Shown here: positions 1-9,168 of the stretch, piece by piece
Layout: every line of letters begins with the position of its first letter
How positions within the stretch are numbered: the stretch's first letter is position 1
From: Actinokineospora terrae
GTDB lineage: Bacteria; Actinomycetota; Actinomycetes; Mycobacteriales; Pseudonocardiaceae
Assembly (NCBI RefSeq): GCF_900111175.1
Contig: NZ_FOGI01000001.1
Coordinates: 482,194 to 546,193, forward strand
Direction of reading: 5' to 3'
Length of the DNA stretch: 64,000 nucleotides
Notes under the pieces: generated by a model
What the model was told of the DNA's origin: nothing
Seen by the model: only the letters and a program-made list of their open reading frames with translations
Database searches by the model: none
Made by a program: the position numbers and the translations under genes

Positions 1-20
1 GCAAGAAGCGCCAAGCCTGA
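1..20 (+). CDS. possible 3' end of an upstream gene
   Basis: One frame reads KKRQA followed by TGA at 18-20, which could be the last five codons of a gene entering from the left. In mycobacteria the gene before the steA homologue is recN, but five residues cannot identify it. The other two frames stay open here, so this is only a weak suggestion. Confidence 0.25.
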
Positions 21-47
21 CGCTCGCCCAAGAGCCGACCCACACGC

Positions 48-363
48 GCCCCATCGAGCATCCCTCAGCTCACCACCCCCGGCCCGAAGACGCACCCGAC
101 CGCCTCACCCGGCCACCGTCATTGCCCCGGCCCCGCCCGTCGAGGCCCTCGCGCGCCCAACTGCTCGATGGGTCGGACTTGTTTCGCGTGGGGGGACGGC
201 GCCCGTAGCGTCGTTCGCGGACAGGGCCCTGCTTTTCGGCCCCTGCTTTGCGGTCCTGCCACGGGTGTCGTAGGGGCCCCGCGCGAAACAAGTTCGCCCC
301 ATCGAGCACCCCCACCCCACCACCCCCAGCCCGACGACGCACCCAAGCACCCCGCCCAGCCAG
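48..363. repeat. intergenic repeat cassette with direct and inverted copies
   Basis: Bases 48-112 and 296-361 are similar direct copies that both begin GCCCCATCGAGCA and continue through C-rich sequence. The start of the second copy is also the right arm of a long inverted repeat: 162-192 pairs with about 277-308, sharing TGCTCGATGGG and ACTTGTTTCGCG with only a few mismatches over about 30 bases. The loop of about 85 bases contains further short palindromes (AGGGCCCT at 223-230). Both strands give short similar open frames simply because of this symmetry; I do not regard them as genes. The arrangement resembles a REP/BIME-type or miniature mobile repeat. No other gene is seen in 21-471. Confidence 0.7.
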
Positions 364-471
364 AAGACCCACCCGAGAGCGGCAAAGCCTAGTCGCCCTC
401 CCTCTAGCCCGTTCAGACCATCGCGGCGTGGCGTTCGGACTAATCGCGGTTGGTTTGTCACCATCGGGCGC

Positions 472-1656
472 ATGAGATTCCCGGGTTTGCTCAGCCGCTC
501 GCAGCCGCCGCGCCCCGGGATCACCGGGTCGGCCAAGGTGGATCGGCGGACCGGTGACCTGCTGCGACGGCTCTCGCCGGGCGACGTCGTCGTCCTCGAC
601 CACCTCGACCTGGACCGGGCCACCGCGGACGCGTTGCTGCGCGCGGACGTCGCCGGGGTCGTCAACGCCTCGCCGTCGATCTCCGGGCGGTTCCCGAACC
701 TGGGGCCGGAGTTGCTGGTCAACGCGGGCATCCCGCTGATCGACGGTGTCGGCCAAGACGCGCTGCGGGTGATCAAGGAGGGCAGTCGGGTCCGGCTGCA
801 CGAGGGCGGGGTGTACCTCGGCGACAAGGAGGTCGCCAGCGGCACCCGGCAGACCGCGGAGACCATCGCCGACCAGATGATCGAGGCGAAGGCCGGGATG
901 TCGGCGCAGCTGGAGGCGTTCTCCGCCAACACCATCGAGTTCCTCCGCCGCGAGCGCACCATGATCCTCGACGGCATCGGCGTCCCGCAGATCCCGGTGC
1001 AGATGCGCGGGCGGCAGGTCGTCGTGGTGGCCCCGGGTGTCGACCACGTCGACGACCTGCGCGGTCTGCGCCGCTACATCGCCGAGCACCGGCCCGTGCT
1101 CATCGGCGTCGAGTCCGGTGCCGACGCGCTGCGCGCCGCGGGGCACCGGCCGGACGTGATCGTCGGCGACCCGGACGGCATCTCCACCGACGCGCTGCGC
1201 AGCGGCGCCAGGATCGTGGTGCCCGCCTACGTCGACGGGCACGCCCCCGGCCTCAACCGGGTGCAGGACCTGGGCATCGAGGCGGTCACCTTCCCCGCCT
1301 CCGGCAACTCCGAGGACCTGGCGCTGCTGCTGGCCGAGGCGCACGAGGCGACCCTGGTGGTCGGCGTGGGCTTCCAGGCGACGCTGCGCGAGTTCCTCGA
1401 CCGCGGCCGCTCCGGGTCCAACCCGTCGACCTTCCTGACCCGGCTCAAGCTCGGCGGCAAGCTCGTCGACGGCAAGGCGGTGGCCACCCTGCACCGCAGC
1501 CGGGTCTCCGCGGGCGCGGTGGTCGTCATGGTCGGTGCCGCGCTGCTCGCCATCACCGCCGCCATCGCCGTCTCCGGGGTCGGCGCCGCCTACGGCGACT
1601 GGTTCACCGACACCTGGTCCGCGGCGTTCTCCTGGGTGAAGGGGCTGTTCTCGTGA
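472..1656 (+). CDS. steA: SteA-like cytokinetic ring protein
   Basis: A 394-residue protein of the SteA family (M. tuberculosis Rv1697 type), reported in corynebacteria to act at the division ring and influence cell separation. A soluble Rossmann-like body is followed by one C-terminal transmembrane helix (about residues 343-365) and a short tail, so the bulk should be cytoplasmic. The start ATG at 472 has only a weak ribosome site. The stop overlaps the next gene by GTGA, and the pair steA then mctB-like is the order seen in mycobacteria (Rv1697-Rv1698). Family assignment rests on sequence character plus synteny; the exact division role is knowledge from related organisms. Confidence 0.85.
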   Translation: MRFPGLLSRSQPPRPGITGSAKVDRRTGDLLRRLSPGDVVVLDHLDLDRATADALLRADVAGVVNASPSISGRFPNLGPELLVNAGIPLIDGVGQDALRVIKEGSRVRLHEGGVYLGDKEVASGTRQTAETIADQMIEAKAGMSAQLEAFSANTIEFLRRERTMILDGIGVPQIPVQMRGRQVVVVAPGVDHVDDLRGLRRYIAEHRPVLIGVESGADALRAAGHRPDVIVGDPDGISTDALRSGARIVVPAYVDGHAPGLNRVQDLGIEAVTFPASGNSEDLALLLAEAHEATLVVGVGFQATLREFLDRGRSGSNPSTFLTRLKLGGKLVDGKAVATLHRSRVSAGAVVVMVGAALLAITAAIAVSGVGAAYGDWFTDTWSAAFSWVKGLFS

Positions 1657-2594
1657 TCACCTTGCGCTACCACATCACCTCCATCGCCGCGGTCTTCCTG
1701 GCCATCGCGGTCGGGGTGGTGCTCGGCTCGACGACGCTGAGCCGGTCCCTGCTGTCCGGGATCACCACCGAGAACAGCGACCTGGGCACCCAGGTGACCC
1801 AGCTGGAGCAGGACCGCAACGCGCTCAACGCGCGGCTGGCCGACGGCGACTCGTTCGCGGGCGCCATCGGGCCGCTGGCGGTGCGCGGCGCGCTGGACAA
1901 GCGCACGGTCGTGCTGATCACCACCGCCGACGCGCACCCGGCCGACCGGGACGCGGTGAAGGCGTTGGTGACGGCGGCGGGCGGCAGCGTCACCGGCGAG
2001 CTGCAGCTCACCGACGCCTTCGCCGACCCGGCCAAGGCCGACCAGCTCAAGGAGATCGTGACCAGGTTGCTGCCCGCGGGAGTGCAGCTGCCGACGGTGA
2101 CCGACCCGGGGACCCTCGCGGGCGGGCTGCTCGGTCCGCTGCTGCTGATCAGCAAGGCGGACAACAAACCGCAGGCGTCGCCGGAGGAGACCGCGGCCGC
2201 GCTCGCCGGGCTCACCGAGGGCGGGTTCCTCGCCGCCGCACCGGACATCGCGCCCGCGCAGCTCGCCGTGGTGCTCACCGGCGGAGCGTCCACAGGGGAC
2301 GACGCGGGCGACGAGGCGGCCACCATCGCCCGGTTCGCCACCCAGGTCGACCGCGCGGGCGCGGGCACCGTGCTGACCGGTGGGCTCGGTTCCGCCGAGG
2401 GTTCCGGCGCGGTCGGGGTGGTCAGGGCCGACACCGCGGCGACCTCCATTCTGTCCACAGTGGACAACGTGGACACCCCGGCGGGCCGGGTGGTCGTGGT
2501 GCTCGCGCTGGCCGAGCAGGTGGCCGAGCGGGCGGGCCGCTACGGCAGCGCGGGCAACGCGCAGGCCGCCGCGCCCGGCGCCCCTGCGGAGTAA
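1653..2594 (+). CDS. mctB: MctB-like copper transporter family protein
   Basis: A 313-residue protein starting with a GTG that overlaps the steA stop. The N-terminus (about residues 8-26) is an uncleaved signal anchor rich in Ala/Val/Leu. A short coiled-coil segment rich in Gln/Leu (residues 40-65) follows, then an alpha/beta domain. It matches the Rv1698/MctB family, described in mycobacteria as an outer-membrane channel linked to copper tolerance. Translational coupling to steA suggests joint function at the envelope. Copper specificity cannot be read from the sequence. A perfect TGTCCACAGTGGACA palindrome lies inside the coding region at 2452-2466. Confidence 0.8.
   Translation: MITLRYHITSIAAVFLAIAVGVVLGSTTLSRSLLSGITTENSDLGTQVTQLEQDRNALNARLADGDSFAGAIGPLAVRGALDKRTVVLITTADAHPADRDAVKALVTAAGGSVTGELQLTDAFADPAKADQLKEIVTRLLPAGVQLPTVTDPGTLAGGLLGPLLLISKADNKPQASPEETAAALAGLTEGGFLAAAPDIAPAQLAVVLTGGASTGDDAGDEAATIARFATQVDRAGAGTVLTGGLGSAEGSGAVGVVRADTAATSILSTVDNVDTPAGRVVVVLALAEQVAERAGRYGSAGNAQAAAPGAPAE
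2452..2466. repeat. copy 1 of the TCCACWGTGGA palindrome
   Basis: TGTCCACAGTGGACA, a perfect odd palindrome within the mctB-like gene. It encodes Ser-Thr-Val-Asp using the Thr codon ACA, which is uncommon in the surrounding genes. Confidence 0.8.
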
Positions 2595-2769
2595 GGGCAT
2601 CGCTCGGGAGGGTGACGTGGTCGCGCGGGGTCATGAGCATCCCTCACCAACGCGTGAACGGTACTCCCGGACGGGTACGGACCATGATCAGCTGGTCATT
2701 TTCCGACCGTCGGAACCGATGACGCCCGTGGTGGAAGTCCGTTCCGCCACGGGAGGTCAAGGAGCAACC

Positions 2770-3426
2770 ATGGGGCACATCACCAAGGCGCGGATCGCGT
2801 TCACCGCGGCAGCCGCGTTCACCGCGCTGATCGCGACCGGCACCCCGGCGCTGGCCGTCGCCGCGCCCGGCACCGCGCACATCGGGTCGGCCAACCTGGT
2901 CCGGTTGGGCATCCCCACGACCCTGCAGCCCATCGCCCAGTGCTCGGTCACGGGCCCGAGCACGGGCTCCTCCGGCGTCGTCAGCGCCGCCGGGGTGAAG
3001 TTCGGTGGTGGCACCTCGACGTGCACCACCAGAGTCGTCGACGCCGACGAGGGCCTGACCGAGACCAAGTCCGAGGCCACCGGCTCGAACTTCGAGCTGT
3101 CCGCGCTGGTGCTGCTCGGCGGGCCGCGGCTCAAGATCGGCACCTGGAAGGTGAGCTGCGTCGGCGACAACGAGGGCTCCACCGCGGGCTGGTCGTTCGG
3201 CGGGCTCACCGGCCTGGCCGCGCTGCCCAACCCGCTGCCGACCAACTACGTGCGCGAGCTCAAGGGCGGGCTCAACGAGACCCTGGCGACCATCACCTTC
3301 AAGGAGGTGACCACGCCGCCGGACGGCAGCATCACGCTGAACGTGGCGCACATCCGGTTCCTGCCGCCCTCGGGCATCTCCGGGGACGTGCTGGTCGGCG
3401 CGACCACCTGCTCGCCGACCCCCTGA
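2770..3426 (+). CDS. secreted protein of unknown function
   Basis: A 218-residue protein with a clear signal peptide: Lys/Arg near the start, an Ala-rich hydrophobic core (residues 9-26) and a likely cleavage after the ALAVAA region near residue 33. GGAGG-like bases at 2753-2764 precede the ATG and decide this start over upstream in-frame codons. The mature part has four Cys (about residues 57, 86, 122 and 216), compatible with two disulfides in an exported beta-rich domain. I recognise no family. It stands alone between the steA-mctB operon and pyrG and is followed by a strong hairpin, so it is probably monocistronic. Confidence 0.75.
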   Translation: MGHITKARIAFTAAAAFTALIATGTPALAVAAPGTAHIGSANLVRLGIPTTLQPIAQCSVTGPSTGSSGVVSAAGVKFGGGTSTCTTRVVDADEGLTETKSEATGSNFELSALVLLGGPRLKIGTWKVSCVGDNEGSTAGWSFGGLTGLAALPNPLPTNYVRELKGGLNETLATITFKEVTTPPDGSITLNVAHIRFLPPSGISGDVLVGATTCSPTP

Positions 3427-3433
3427 CCCGATC

Positions 3434-3480
3434 CGCGGCCCCGCCACCGCCCCCAACCGGGGCGACACGGCGGGGCCGCG
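3434..3480 (+). terminator. hairpin after the secreted-protein gene
   Basis: CGCGGCCCCGCC at 3434-3445 pairs perfectly with GGCGGGGCCGCG at 3469-3480; the loop contains a smaller CCCC/GGGG hairpin. No T tract follows, which is common in actinomycetes. Confidence 0.65.
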
Positions 3481-3597
3481 CGCTGTGCGGACCCGCGCGC
3501 GGCTGGTGTTAGCATGAAACCCCGTGGACCGGCGCGGTCAGAACGCCGCGGCCAGCGCGATAACACCACCGCGACCTAGACCACGGGAGCCCTCTTG

Positions 3598-5295
3598 GTG
3601 CAGCACGCTCGGACGACCAAGCACGTCTTCGTCACCGGAGGCGTCGCCTCCTCGCTCGGCAAGGGCCTCACCGCCTCCAGCCTCGGTCAGCTGCTGACCG
3701 CGCGCGGCCTGCGGGTGACGATGCAGAAGCTCGACCCGTACCTCAACGTCGACCCCGGCACCATGAACCCGTTCCAGCACGGCGAGGTGTTCGTCACCGA
3801 GGACGGCGCCGAGACCGACCTCGACATCGGCCACTACGAGCGGTTCCTCGACCGCAGCCTCTCCGGCAGCGCGAACGTGACCACCGGCCAGGTGTACTCG
3901 GCGGTCATCGCCAAGGAGCGGCGCGGCGAGTACCTCGGCGACACCGTCCAGGTCATCCCGCACATCACCGACGAGATCAAGGCCAGGATCCGGGCGATGG
4001 CCGAGCCGGACGCCTCCGGCCGCGCCCCGGACGTGGTGATCACCGAGGTCGGCGGCACGGTCGGCGACATCGAGTCACTGCCGTTCCTGGAGGCCTGCAG
4101 GCAGGTCCGCCACGACGTGGGCCGCGACACCGTGTTCTTCCTGCACGTGTCGCTGGTGCCCTACCTGGCCCCCTCCGGTGAGCTCAAGACCAAGCCGACC
4201 CAGCACTCGGTGGCCGCGCTGCGCAACATCGGCATCCAGCCCGACGCGATCGTCTGCCGCGCCGACCGGGAGATCCCGGCCGGGCTCAAGCGCAAGATCG
4301 CGCTCATGTGCGATGTGGACACCGACGCGGTCGTGGCCGCGCCGGACGCCCCGTCCATCTACGACATCCCGCGCGTGCTGCACGGCGAGGGCCTCGACGC
4401 CTACGTGGTGCGCCGCCTCGGGCTGCCCTTCCGCGACGTCGACTGGACGGTGTGGGGCAACCTGCTCGACCGGGTGCACAAGCCGACCGAGACGGTCCGC
4501 GTCGCCCTGGTCGGCAAGTACGTCGACCTGCCGGACGCGTACCTGTCGGTGACCGAGGCGTTGCGCGCGGGCGGGTTCGCCCACCGCGCCAAGGTCGAGG
4601 TCGTCTGGGTGCCCTCGGACGCCTGCGAGACACCTGCCGGTGCCGCCGCCGCCCTGTCCGGGGTGGACGGTGTGCTGGTGCCGGGCGGGTTCGGCGTGCG
4701 CGGCATCGAGGGCAAGATCGGCGCCATCACCCACGCCAGGGTCAACCGGGTCCCGGTGCTGGGCCTGTGCCTGGGCCTGCAGTGCATGGTGATCGAGACC
4801 GCGCGCAACCTGGCGGGCATCGCGGGCGCCAACTCCGCGGAGTTCGCCGACGAGACCACCGACCCGGTGATCAGCACCATGGCCGACCAGCAGGACGTCG
4901 TCGCCGGTGAGCGCGACATGGGCGGCACCATGCGGTTGGGGTCCTACCCGGCGGCGCTGGCCGCGGGCTCGGTGGTGGCCGGTGTCTACGGTGAGCGCGA
5001 GGTCACCGAGCGGCACCGGCACCGCTACGAGGTCAACAACGCCTACCGCGACCGGCTCACCCAGGCCGGGGTGCACTTCTCCGGCACGTCGCCGGACGGG
5101 CGGCTGGTCGAGTTCGTCGAACTGCCCGCCGAGGCGCACCCGTTCTTCGTCGGCACCCAGGCGCACCCGGAGCTCAAGAGCCGCCCGACCCGCCCGCACC
5201 CGCTCTTCGCCGGGTTCATCGGCGCCGCGCTGACCTACCTGCGCGCCGAGCGGCTGCCGGTCGACCTCGACGAGCCCGAGAAGGTGGACGCGTGA
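3598..5295 (+). CDS. pyrG: CTP synthase
   Basis: CTP synthase makes CTP from UTP, ATP and glutamine, the last step of pyrimidine nucleotide synthesis. The N-terminal synthetase domain opens with [18 protein letters not shown] (P-loop-like). The C-terminal glutamine amidotransferase domain has the nucleophile in GLCLGLQ (Cys near residue 391) and the His-Glu of AHPEL near residue 523. At about 565 residues it is full length with no gap. I prefer GTG at 3598 over TTG at 3595 because family members begin immediately before this motif; a GGGAG site at 3585-3589 would serve either. The stop overlaps the NUDIX gene start by GTGA, as expected from actinobacterial synteny (Rv1699-Rv1700). Confidence 0.97.
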   Translation: MQHARTTKHVFVTGGVASSLGKGLTASSLGQLLTARGLRVTMQKLDPYLNVDPGTMNPFQHGEVFVTEDGAETDLDIGHYERFLDRSLSGSANVTTGQVYSAVIAKERRGEYLGDTVQVIPHITDEIKARIRAMAEPDASGRAPDVVITEVGGTVGDIESLPFLEACRQVRHDVGRDTVFFLHVSLVPYLAPSGELKTKPTQHSVAALRNIGIQPDAIVCRADREIPAGLKRKIALMCDVDTDAVVAAPDAPSIYDIPRVLHGEGLDAYVVRRLGLPFRDVDWTVWGNLLDRVHKPTETVRVALVGKYVDLPDAYLSVTEALRAGGFAHRAKVEVVWVPSDACETPAGAAAALSGVDGVLVPGGFGVRGIEGKIGAITHARVNRVPVLGLCLGLQCMVIETARNLAGIAGANSAEFADETTDPVISTMADQQDVVAGERDMGGTMRLGSYPAALAAGSVVAGVYGEREVTERHRHRYEVNNAYRDRLTQAGVHFSGTSPDGRLVEFVELPAEAHPFFVGTQAHPELKSRPTRPHPLFAGFIGAALTYLRAERLPVDLDEPEKVDA

Positions 5296-5918
5296 GCACC
5301 CGACCGGGCAGTCACGCCTTCGAGGTGGTGTCCACCCGCGACATCCACGTCGGCCGGATCCTGGCGCTGCGCCTCGACGAGGTCGCGATGCCGGGCGGCA
5401 CGACGGCCAACCGCGAGGTCGTCGAGCACCTCGGCGCGGTCGCCGTGGTCGCGCTCGACGACGACGGTTCGGTGGCGTTGATCCACCAGTACCGGCACCC
5501 GGTGGGCGACCGGCTGTGGGAGCTGCCCGCCGGGTTGATCGACCACGCCGACGAGGACCCGCTGGAGGCCGCGCGCCGCGAGCTGGTCGAGGAGGTCGGG
5601 CTCGCCGCCGCCGACTGGTCGGTGCTGGTGGACCTGGCCGTCTCGCCCGGGTTCACCGACGAGGTCGTGCGCGTCTACCTGGCCACCGGGTTGTCCACTG
5701 TGGACCGGGTGGTGCTCGGCGACGAGGAGGCCGACCTGGTCATCGACCGGGTCCCGCTGGCCGAGGCCGTGCGGCGGGTGCTGGCCGGGGAGATCACCAA
5801 CGCCGCCGCGGTCGCCGGGTTGCTTGCCGCGCACGCCGTCACCACCGGCGCGGTCGGGGCGCGGCCCGCCGACGCGCCGTGGGAGGGCAGGCCGAGGGCG
5901 TTCGAGCGCCGCGGCTGA
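5292..5918 (+). CDS. NUDIX hydrolase, ADP-ribose pyrophosphatase type
   Basis: A 208-residue NUDIX enzyme predicted to hydrolyse ADP-ribose or a related nucleoside diphosphate-sugar to AMP and a sugar phosphate. The NUDIX helix is visible at about residues 79-101: a Gly before [16 protein letters not shown], then LVEEVG, giving the REXXEEXG-type metal-binding core. An upstream strand pair ([24 protein letters not shown]) is typical of the ADP-ribose pyrophosphatase branch (Rv1700). The GTG start is coupled to pyrG by a four-base overlap. The TCCACTGTGGA palindrome lies inside the gene at 5693-5705. Confidence 0.93.
   Translation: MSTRPGSHAFEVVSTRDIHVGRILALRLDEVAMPGGTTANREVVEHLGAVAVVALDDDGSVALIHQYRHPVGDRLWELPAGLIDHADEDPLEAARRELVEEVGLAAADWSVLVDLAVSPGFTDEVVRVYLATGLSTVDRVVLGDEEADLVIDRVPLAEAVRRVLAGEITNAAAVAGLLAAHAVTTGAVGARPADAPWEGRPRAFERRG
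5693..5705. repeat. copy 2 of the TCCACWGTGGA palindrome
   Basis: GTCCACTGTGGAC within the NUDIX gene, again encoding Ser-Thr-Val-Asp, here with the Thr codon ACT. Confidence 0.8.
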
Positions 5919-5937
5919 ACCGCGGGGGCGGCGGGGG

Positions 5938-6453
5938 TCAGTCGCGCAGGCGCCGACCCTCGCCGTCGTGGCCGCCGCTGACCAGCAGCACGACCCCGTC
6001 CACCAGGCACCAGATCCCGAAGCCGCCGCAGGTGAGCAACTGGGCGATCGCGATCCCGTAGTGGCCCGTGTAGAAGCGGCCGACGCCGAACGGCAGGAAG
6101 ATCTGCAGCAGGCCCGCGACCACTTTGGACTTGTCCGACGGCATCATCTCGTACGGGACCGGCGGACCGAACGCCTGGTTGACCGGCGGGTAGTACGGCA
6201 GCGGCTGGGGCGGCGGGGCGGCCCAGGTCGGCGGCACCAGGAACGGCGGGTGCGGCGCGGGCAGGTCGGCGAACAGCACCCGCAGGTCGCCCCGGGTCAC
6301 CGCGTCCGCCGCGGCGCCGACCCGCTGCTCGTACTCGCTGATGGGCAGCCTGCCCTGCGCGAAGTGCTCGCCGAGCGCGCGCATCGAGTCCTCGCGCTCA
6401 GTGGTGCCGACGCGCACGGAATCGGGACCACCTGGGACGCTCACGCCGCCCAC
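5938..6453 (-). CDS. DUF1707/SHOCT-like and TM2 domain membrane protein
   Basis: A 171-residue protein with two recognisable parts. The N-terminal half (residues 10-65) matches the actinobacterial DUF1707 pattern: VGTTERE, then EHFAQGRLPISEYEQRV and RGDLRVLFADLP. A Pro-rich linker leads to a TM2 domain (residues 107-165) with two short helices around LPFGVGRFYTGHYGIAIAQL and FGIWCLVDGVVLLV. It is convergent with the NUDIX gene, with 19 bases between stops. Function is unknown; TM2 proteins are often small envelope proteins. The exact start (ATG at 6453 or a nearby GTG) is uncertain. Confidence 0.8.
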   Translation of the reverse strand: MGGVSVPGGPDSVRVGTTEREDSMRALGEHFAQGRLPISEYEQRVGAAADAVTRGDLRVLFADLPAPHPPFLVPPTWAAPPPQPLPYYPPVNQAFGPPVPYEMMPSDKSKVVAGLLQIFLPFGVGRFYTGHYGIAIAQLLTCGGFGIWCLVDGVVLLVSGGHDGEGRRLRD

Positions 6454-6490
6454 GATACGTGAGTGCCGCCCCCGGTTCGGCCGGTCCGGC

Positions 6491-6496
6491 TAGGCT
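6491..6496 (+). promoter_or_regulatory. xerD -10 element, probable leaderless start
   Basis: TAGGCT ends six bases before the xerD ATG at 6503, with no ribosome site between. This spacing places the transcription start at the start codon. The same TANNNT plus six or seven bases arrangement recurs at several genes in the window. Confidence 0.5.
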
Positions 6497-6502
6497 CGGC
6501 TG

Positions 6503-7438
6503 ATGGGTTCCGGCGGCGGTGGCACGGTCGAGGCCGCGCTGCGCACCTACCTCGACCACCTCGCCGTCGAGCGCGGCACCGCGACCAACACCCTCGACGG
6601 GTACACCAGGGACCTGGGCCGCTACCTCGACCACCTCGCCGCGCACGGGGTCCGCGACCTGGCGGCGGTGGGGGAGCGGCACGTGTCCTCGTTCCTGGTG
6701 CTGCTGCGCGAGGGCGACACCGACCACCCGCCGCTGGCCGCGTCGTCGGCGGCACGGGCCGTGGTCGCCGTCCGCGGGCTGCACCGGTTCTCGCACCGGG
6801 AGGGTCTCGTCGAGCACGACGTCGCCAGGGGCGTGAAACCACCGATCCCGCCGCGGCGGCTGCCCAAGGCCCTGCCGGTCGACGACGTGCTGCGGCTGCT
6901 GGAGGCCCCGCACGGCGACGGGCCCGGCGAACTGCGCGACCGCGCGCTGCTGGAGGTCCTCTACTCCACCGGCGCCCGCATCTCCGAGGTCGTCGGCCTC
7001 GACCTCGACGACATCGACGCCACCGACCGCACCGTGCTGCTCGACGGCAAGGGCGGCAAGCAGCGGCTGGTCCCCATCGGACGACCCGCCCTGGACGCCG
7101 TCGACGCCTACCTCGTGCGCGCCCGACCCGGCTTCGCCGCCGCAGGCCGCGGTACCCCCGCGGTGTTCCTCAACCGCAGGGGCGGTCGGCTGTCGCGGCA
7201 GAGCGCGTGGACCGTGCTCAAGGCCGCCGCCGAGCACGCGGGCATCGCCGCGCCGGTGTCGCCGCACACCCTGCGGCACTGCTTCGCCACCCACCTGCTC
7301 GAAGGCGGCGCCGACGTCCGGGTCGTGCAGGAGCTGCTCGGGCACGCCTCGGTGACCACCACGCAGATCTACACCCTGGTCACCGTGACCACCCTCCGTG
7401 AGGTGTACGCCACCGCGCATCCGAGAGCGATCGGCTAA
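6503..7438 (+). CDS. xerD: tyrosine recombinase XerD
   Basis: Chromosome-dimer resolving site-specific recombinase acting at dif during segregation, in complex with XerC. An N-terminal SAM-like core-binding domain (residues 10-95) starts [19 protein letters not shown]. The catalytic domain carries the full tetrad: Arg in [12 protein letters not shown], His-x-x-Arg in HTLRH, the later His in LLGHAS, and the Tyr nucleophile in TTTQIYT near residue 293. At 311 residues it is normal length. It lies between the NUDIX gene and parA as in mycobacteria (Rv1701), which supports XerD rather than a phage integrase. Confidence 0.95.
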   Translation: MGSGGGGTVEAALRTYLDHLAVERGTATNTLDGYTRDLGRYLDHLAAHGVRDLAAVGERHVSSFLVLLREGDTDHPPLAASSAARAVVAVRGLHRFSHREGLVEHDVARGVKPPIPPRRLPKALPVDDVLRLLEAPHGDGPGELRDRALLEVLYSTGARISEVVGLDLDDIDATDRTVLLDGKGGKQRLVPIGRPALDAVDAYLVRARPGFAAAGRGTPAVFLNRRGGRLSRQSAWTVLKAAAEHAGIAAPVSPHTLRHCFATHLLEGGADVRVVQELLGHASVTTTQIYTLVTVTTLREVYATAHPRAIG

Positions 7439-7531
7439 GAGTGCTGGTCAGTCGGCGGTTGAGGTGAAAACTCCCCAAGTCAACCTGTTTTCGATGATCC
7501 TTCCCCTACTCTGTTCCGCCGGAGGTGCGCG

Positions 7532-7855
7532 ATGGGCGCGATGGGCGAGGTTGACGAACCCGGGCTGGAGCGGCTGACCCTGCCGGAGGTGCTGCACGCG
7601 CTCAGCGACCCGACCAGGCTGGCCGTGGTGACCCAGCTCTCGGACGCGGGCGAGATGTCGTGCGGGCACCTGGACGTCTCGGTGGCCAAGTCGACGTTGT
7701 CGCAACACCTGCGGGTGCTGCGCGAGGCGGGGGTGACCCACACCCGCCGCGACGGCAACCAGCGCTGGCTCTCGCTGCGCCGCGAGGAGTTGGACCGCAG
7801 GTTCCCCGGGCTGCTGGAGTCGGTGCTCGGCGCCGTCATCCGGGTCGACGGCTAG
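7532..7855 (+). CDS. ArsR-family transcriptional regulator
   Basis: A 107-residue winged-helix protein. The pattern LHALSDPTRLAVVTQLSD, then VAKSTLSQHLRVLREAGVTHTRRDGNQRWLSLRRE is the classic ArsR/SmtB recognition helix and wing. GGAGG at 7521-7525, six bases before the ATG, supports this start. No metal-binding Cys cluster (CVC) is seen in the recognition helix, so a metal sensor role is not indicated. It stands between xerD and parA, facing the same way, with no obvious target other than itself. The effector is unknown. Confidence 0.88.
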   Translation: MGAMGEVDEPGLERLTLPEVLHALSDPTRLAVVTQLSDAGEMSCGHLDVSVAKSTLSQHLRVLREAGVTHTRRDGNQRWLSLRREELDRRFPGLLESVLGAVIRVDG

Positions 7856-7990
7856 CCGCCCCGGCACCCGGGTGGTCTTGACAACCGGCTCGACAGGTGC
7901 GGCGCGCACCGGCGAGCCGCGTTGGTGGCTGACCGGCACCCGCTTACGCTGCGCGTGACAGCAACGCAGGCGACAAGGAGCTAGATCGCC

Positions 7991-8917
7991 ATGTCGACAC
8001 TTCCGCACGGGGGTGCCGTGGAGCTGAGTATCGCGCCGCGCGCAGCCTCCGACGCTGACGACGACGGCCCGGAGGAGGTAGGCGGCACCGGGGTCGGCCC
8101 GACCGGTCGGCCCAAGCGGCACATCCCCGAGCCCGCGCTGCTCGACCACCACGGTCCGGCGCGGGTGCTGGCGATGTGCAACCAGAAGGGCGGCGTCGGC
8201 AAGACCACGTCGACGATAAACCTGGGCGCCGCGCTGACCGAGTTCGGCCGCCGGGTGCTGCTGGTGGACTTCGACCCGCAGGGCGCGCTGTCGGTCGGCC
8301 TGGGCATCCCGGCCCACCAGCTCGACCGCACCATCTACAACGTGCTCATCGAGCGGTCGGTCGGCATCGAGGACGTCGTGCTGCGCACCGGCGTCGAGAA
8401 CATGGACCTGCTGCCCAGCAACATCGACCTCTCCGCCGCCGAGGTGCAGCTGGTCTCCGAGGTCGGCCGCGAGCACTCGCTGCTGCGCACCATCCGGCCG
8501 GTGCTGCACGCCTACGACTACATCCTGGTCGACTGCCAGCCCTCGCTCGGCCTGCTCACCGTCAACGCCCTCGCCGCCGCCGACGGCGTGCTCATCCCGC
8601 TCGAGTGCGAGTTCTTCAGCCTGCGCGGGGTCGCGCTGCTCATCGACACCATCGAGAAGGTGCGCGAGCGGCTCAACCCGAAGCTGGAGATCACCGGCAT
8701 CCTGGCCACCATGTTCGACCCCCGCACCCTGCACTCGCGCGAGGTGATGGCGCGCGTGGTCGAGGCGTTCAAGGACACCGTGTTCGACACCGTCATCAAC
8801 CGCACCGTGCGGTTCCCGGAGACCACCGTGGCCGGTGAGCCGATCACCACCTGGGCGCCGCGCTCGGCGGGGGCCAAGGCTTACCGCCAGCTCGCCCGCG
8901 AGGTGATCGCCCGGTGA
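7991..8917 (+). CDS. parA: ParA-family ATPase (chromosome-partitioning type)
   Basis: A 308-residue MinD/ParA ATPase. After a 55-residue acidic/Pro-rich N-terminal extension comes the deviant Walker A NQKGGVGKTTSTINLG, then VDFDPQGALSVGLG and DYILVDCQPSLGLLTVNALAA. GGAG at 7977-7980 precedes the ATG. The gene directly precedes a small gene, scpA and scpB, as in M. tuberculosis (Rv1708-Rv1710). This is the second chromosomal ParA typical of actinobacteria, not the oriC-linked ParA; no ParB gene or parS site is seen here. It probably works with the SMC-ScpAB condensin, though the mechanism is not shown by the sequence. Confidence 0.92.
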   Translation: MSTLPHGGAVELSIAPRAASDADDDGPEEVGGTGVGPTGRPKRHIPEPALLDHHGPARVLAMCNQKGGVGKTTSTINLGAALTEFGRRVLLVDFDPQGALSVGLGIPAHQLDRTIYNVLIERSVGIEDVVLRTGVENMDLLPSNIDLSAAEVQLVSEVGREHSLLRTIRPVLHAYDYILVDCQPSLGLLTVNALAAADGVLIPLECEFFSLRGVALLIDTIEKVRERLNPKLEITGILATMFDPRTLHSREVMARVVEAFKDTVFDTVINRTVRFPETTVAGEPITTWAPRSAGAKAYRQLAREVIAR

Positions 8918-9168
8918 CCAACCCGCTCGACCCGGTCCCCGGCGGCACGCCGCGCCAGAAGCACAGCTCGAAGATCACCGTCTACGTCTCCGACGAGGAG
9001 CTGCTCGCCCTCGAACAGGCCAGGCTGACCCTGCGCGCCGGGTTCGGCGTCGCCGTCGACCGCGGCCGGGTGGTGCGCGAGGCGGTCGCCACCGCGCTGG
9101 CCGACCTCGCCGAGAACGGCGCGGACTCGGTGCTGGTGCGCAAGCTGCGCCAGGACGGCGGCCAGTGA
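8914..9168 (+). CDS. small conserved protein between parA and scpA
   Basis: An 84-residue protein overlapping parA by GTGA at its start and scpA by four bases at its end, so all are probably translated together. The middle reads SKITVYVSDEELLALEQARLTL followed by a helix ending VVREAVATALADL, resembling the strand-helix-helix arrangement of ribbon-helix-helix proteins. It could be a small DNA-binding partner of ParA or ScpA; the context supports a chromosome-segregation role but the fold is my inference. Confidence 0.75.
   Translation: MTNPLDPVPGGTPRQKHSSKITVYVSDEELLALEQARLTLRAGFGVAVDRGRVVREAVATALADLAENGADSVLVRKLRQDGGQ

Noticed and set aside
168..385. Two similar short frames on opposite strands in the left intergenic region
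   Set aside because: Their similarity follows from the inverted repeat; neither has a ribosome site.
4075..5199. Long minus-strand open frame opposite pyrG (374 codons)
   Set aside because: It is the antisense shadow of a highly conserved gene in high-GC DNA; its composition is Gly/Arg/Val/His-rich without any family pattern.
7856..7990. parS-like site near parA
   Set aside because: The consensus TGTTTCACGTGAAACA is not present here or elsewhere that I could see in the window.
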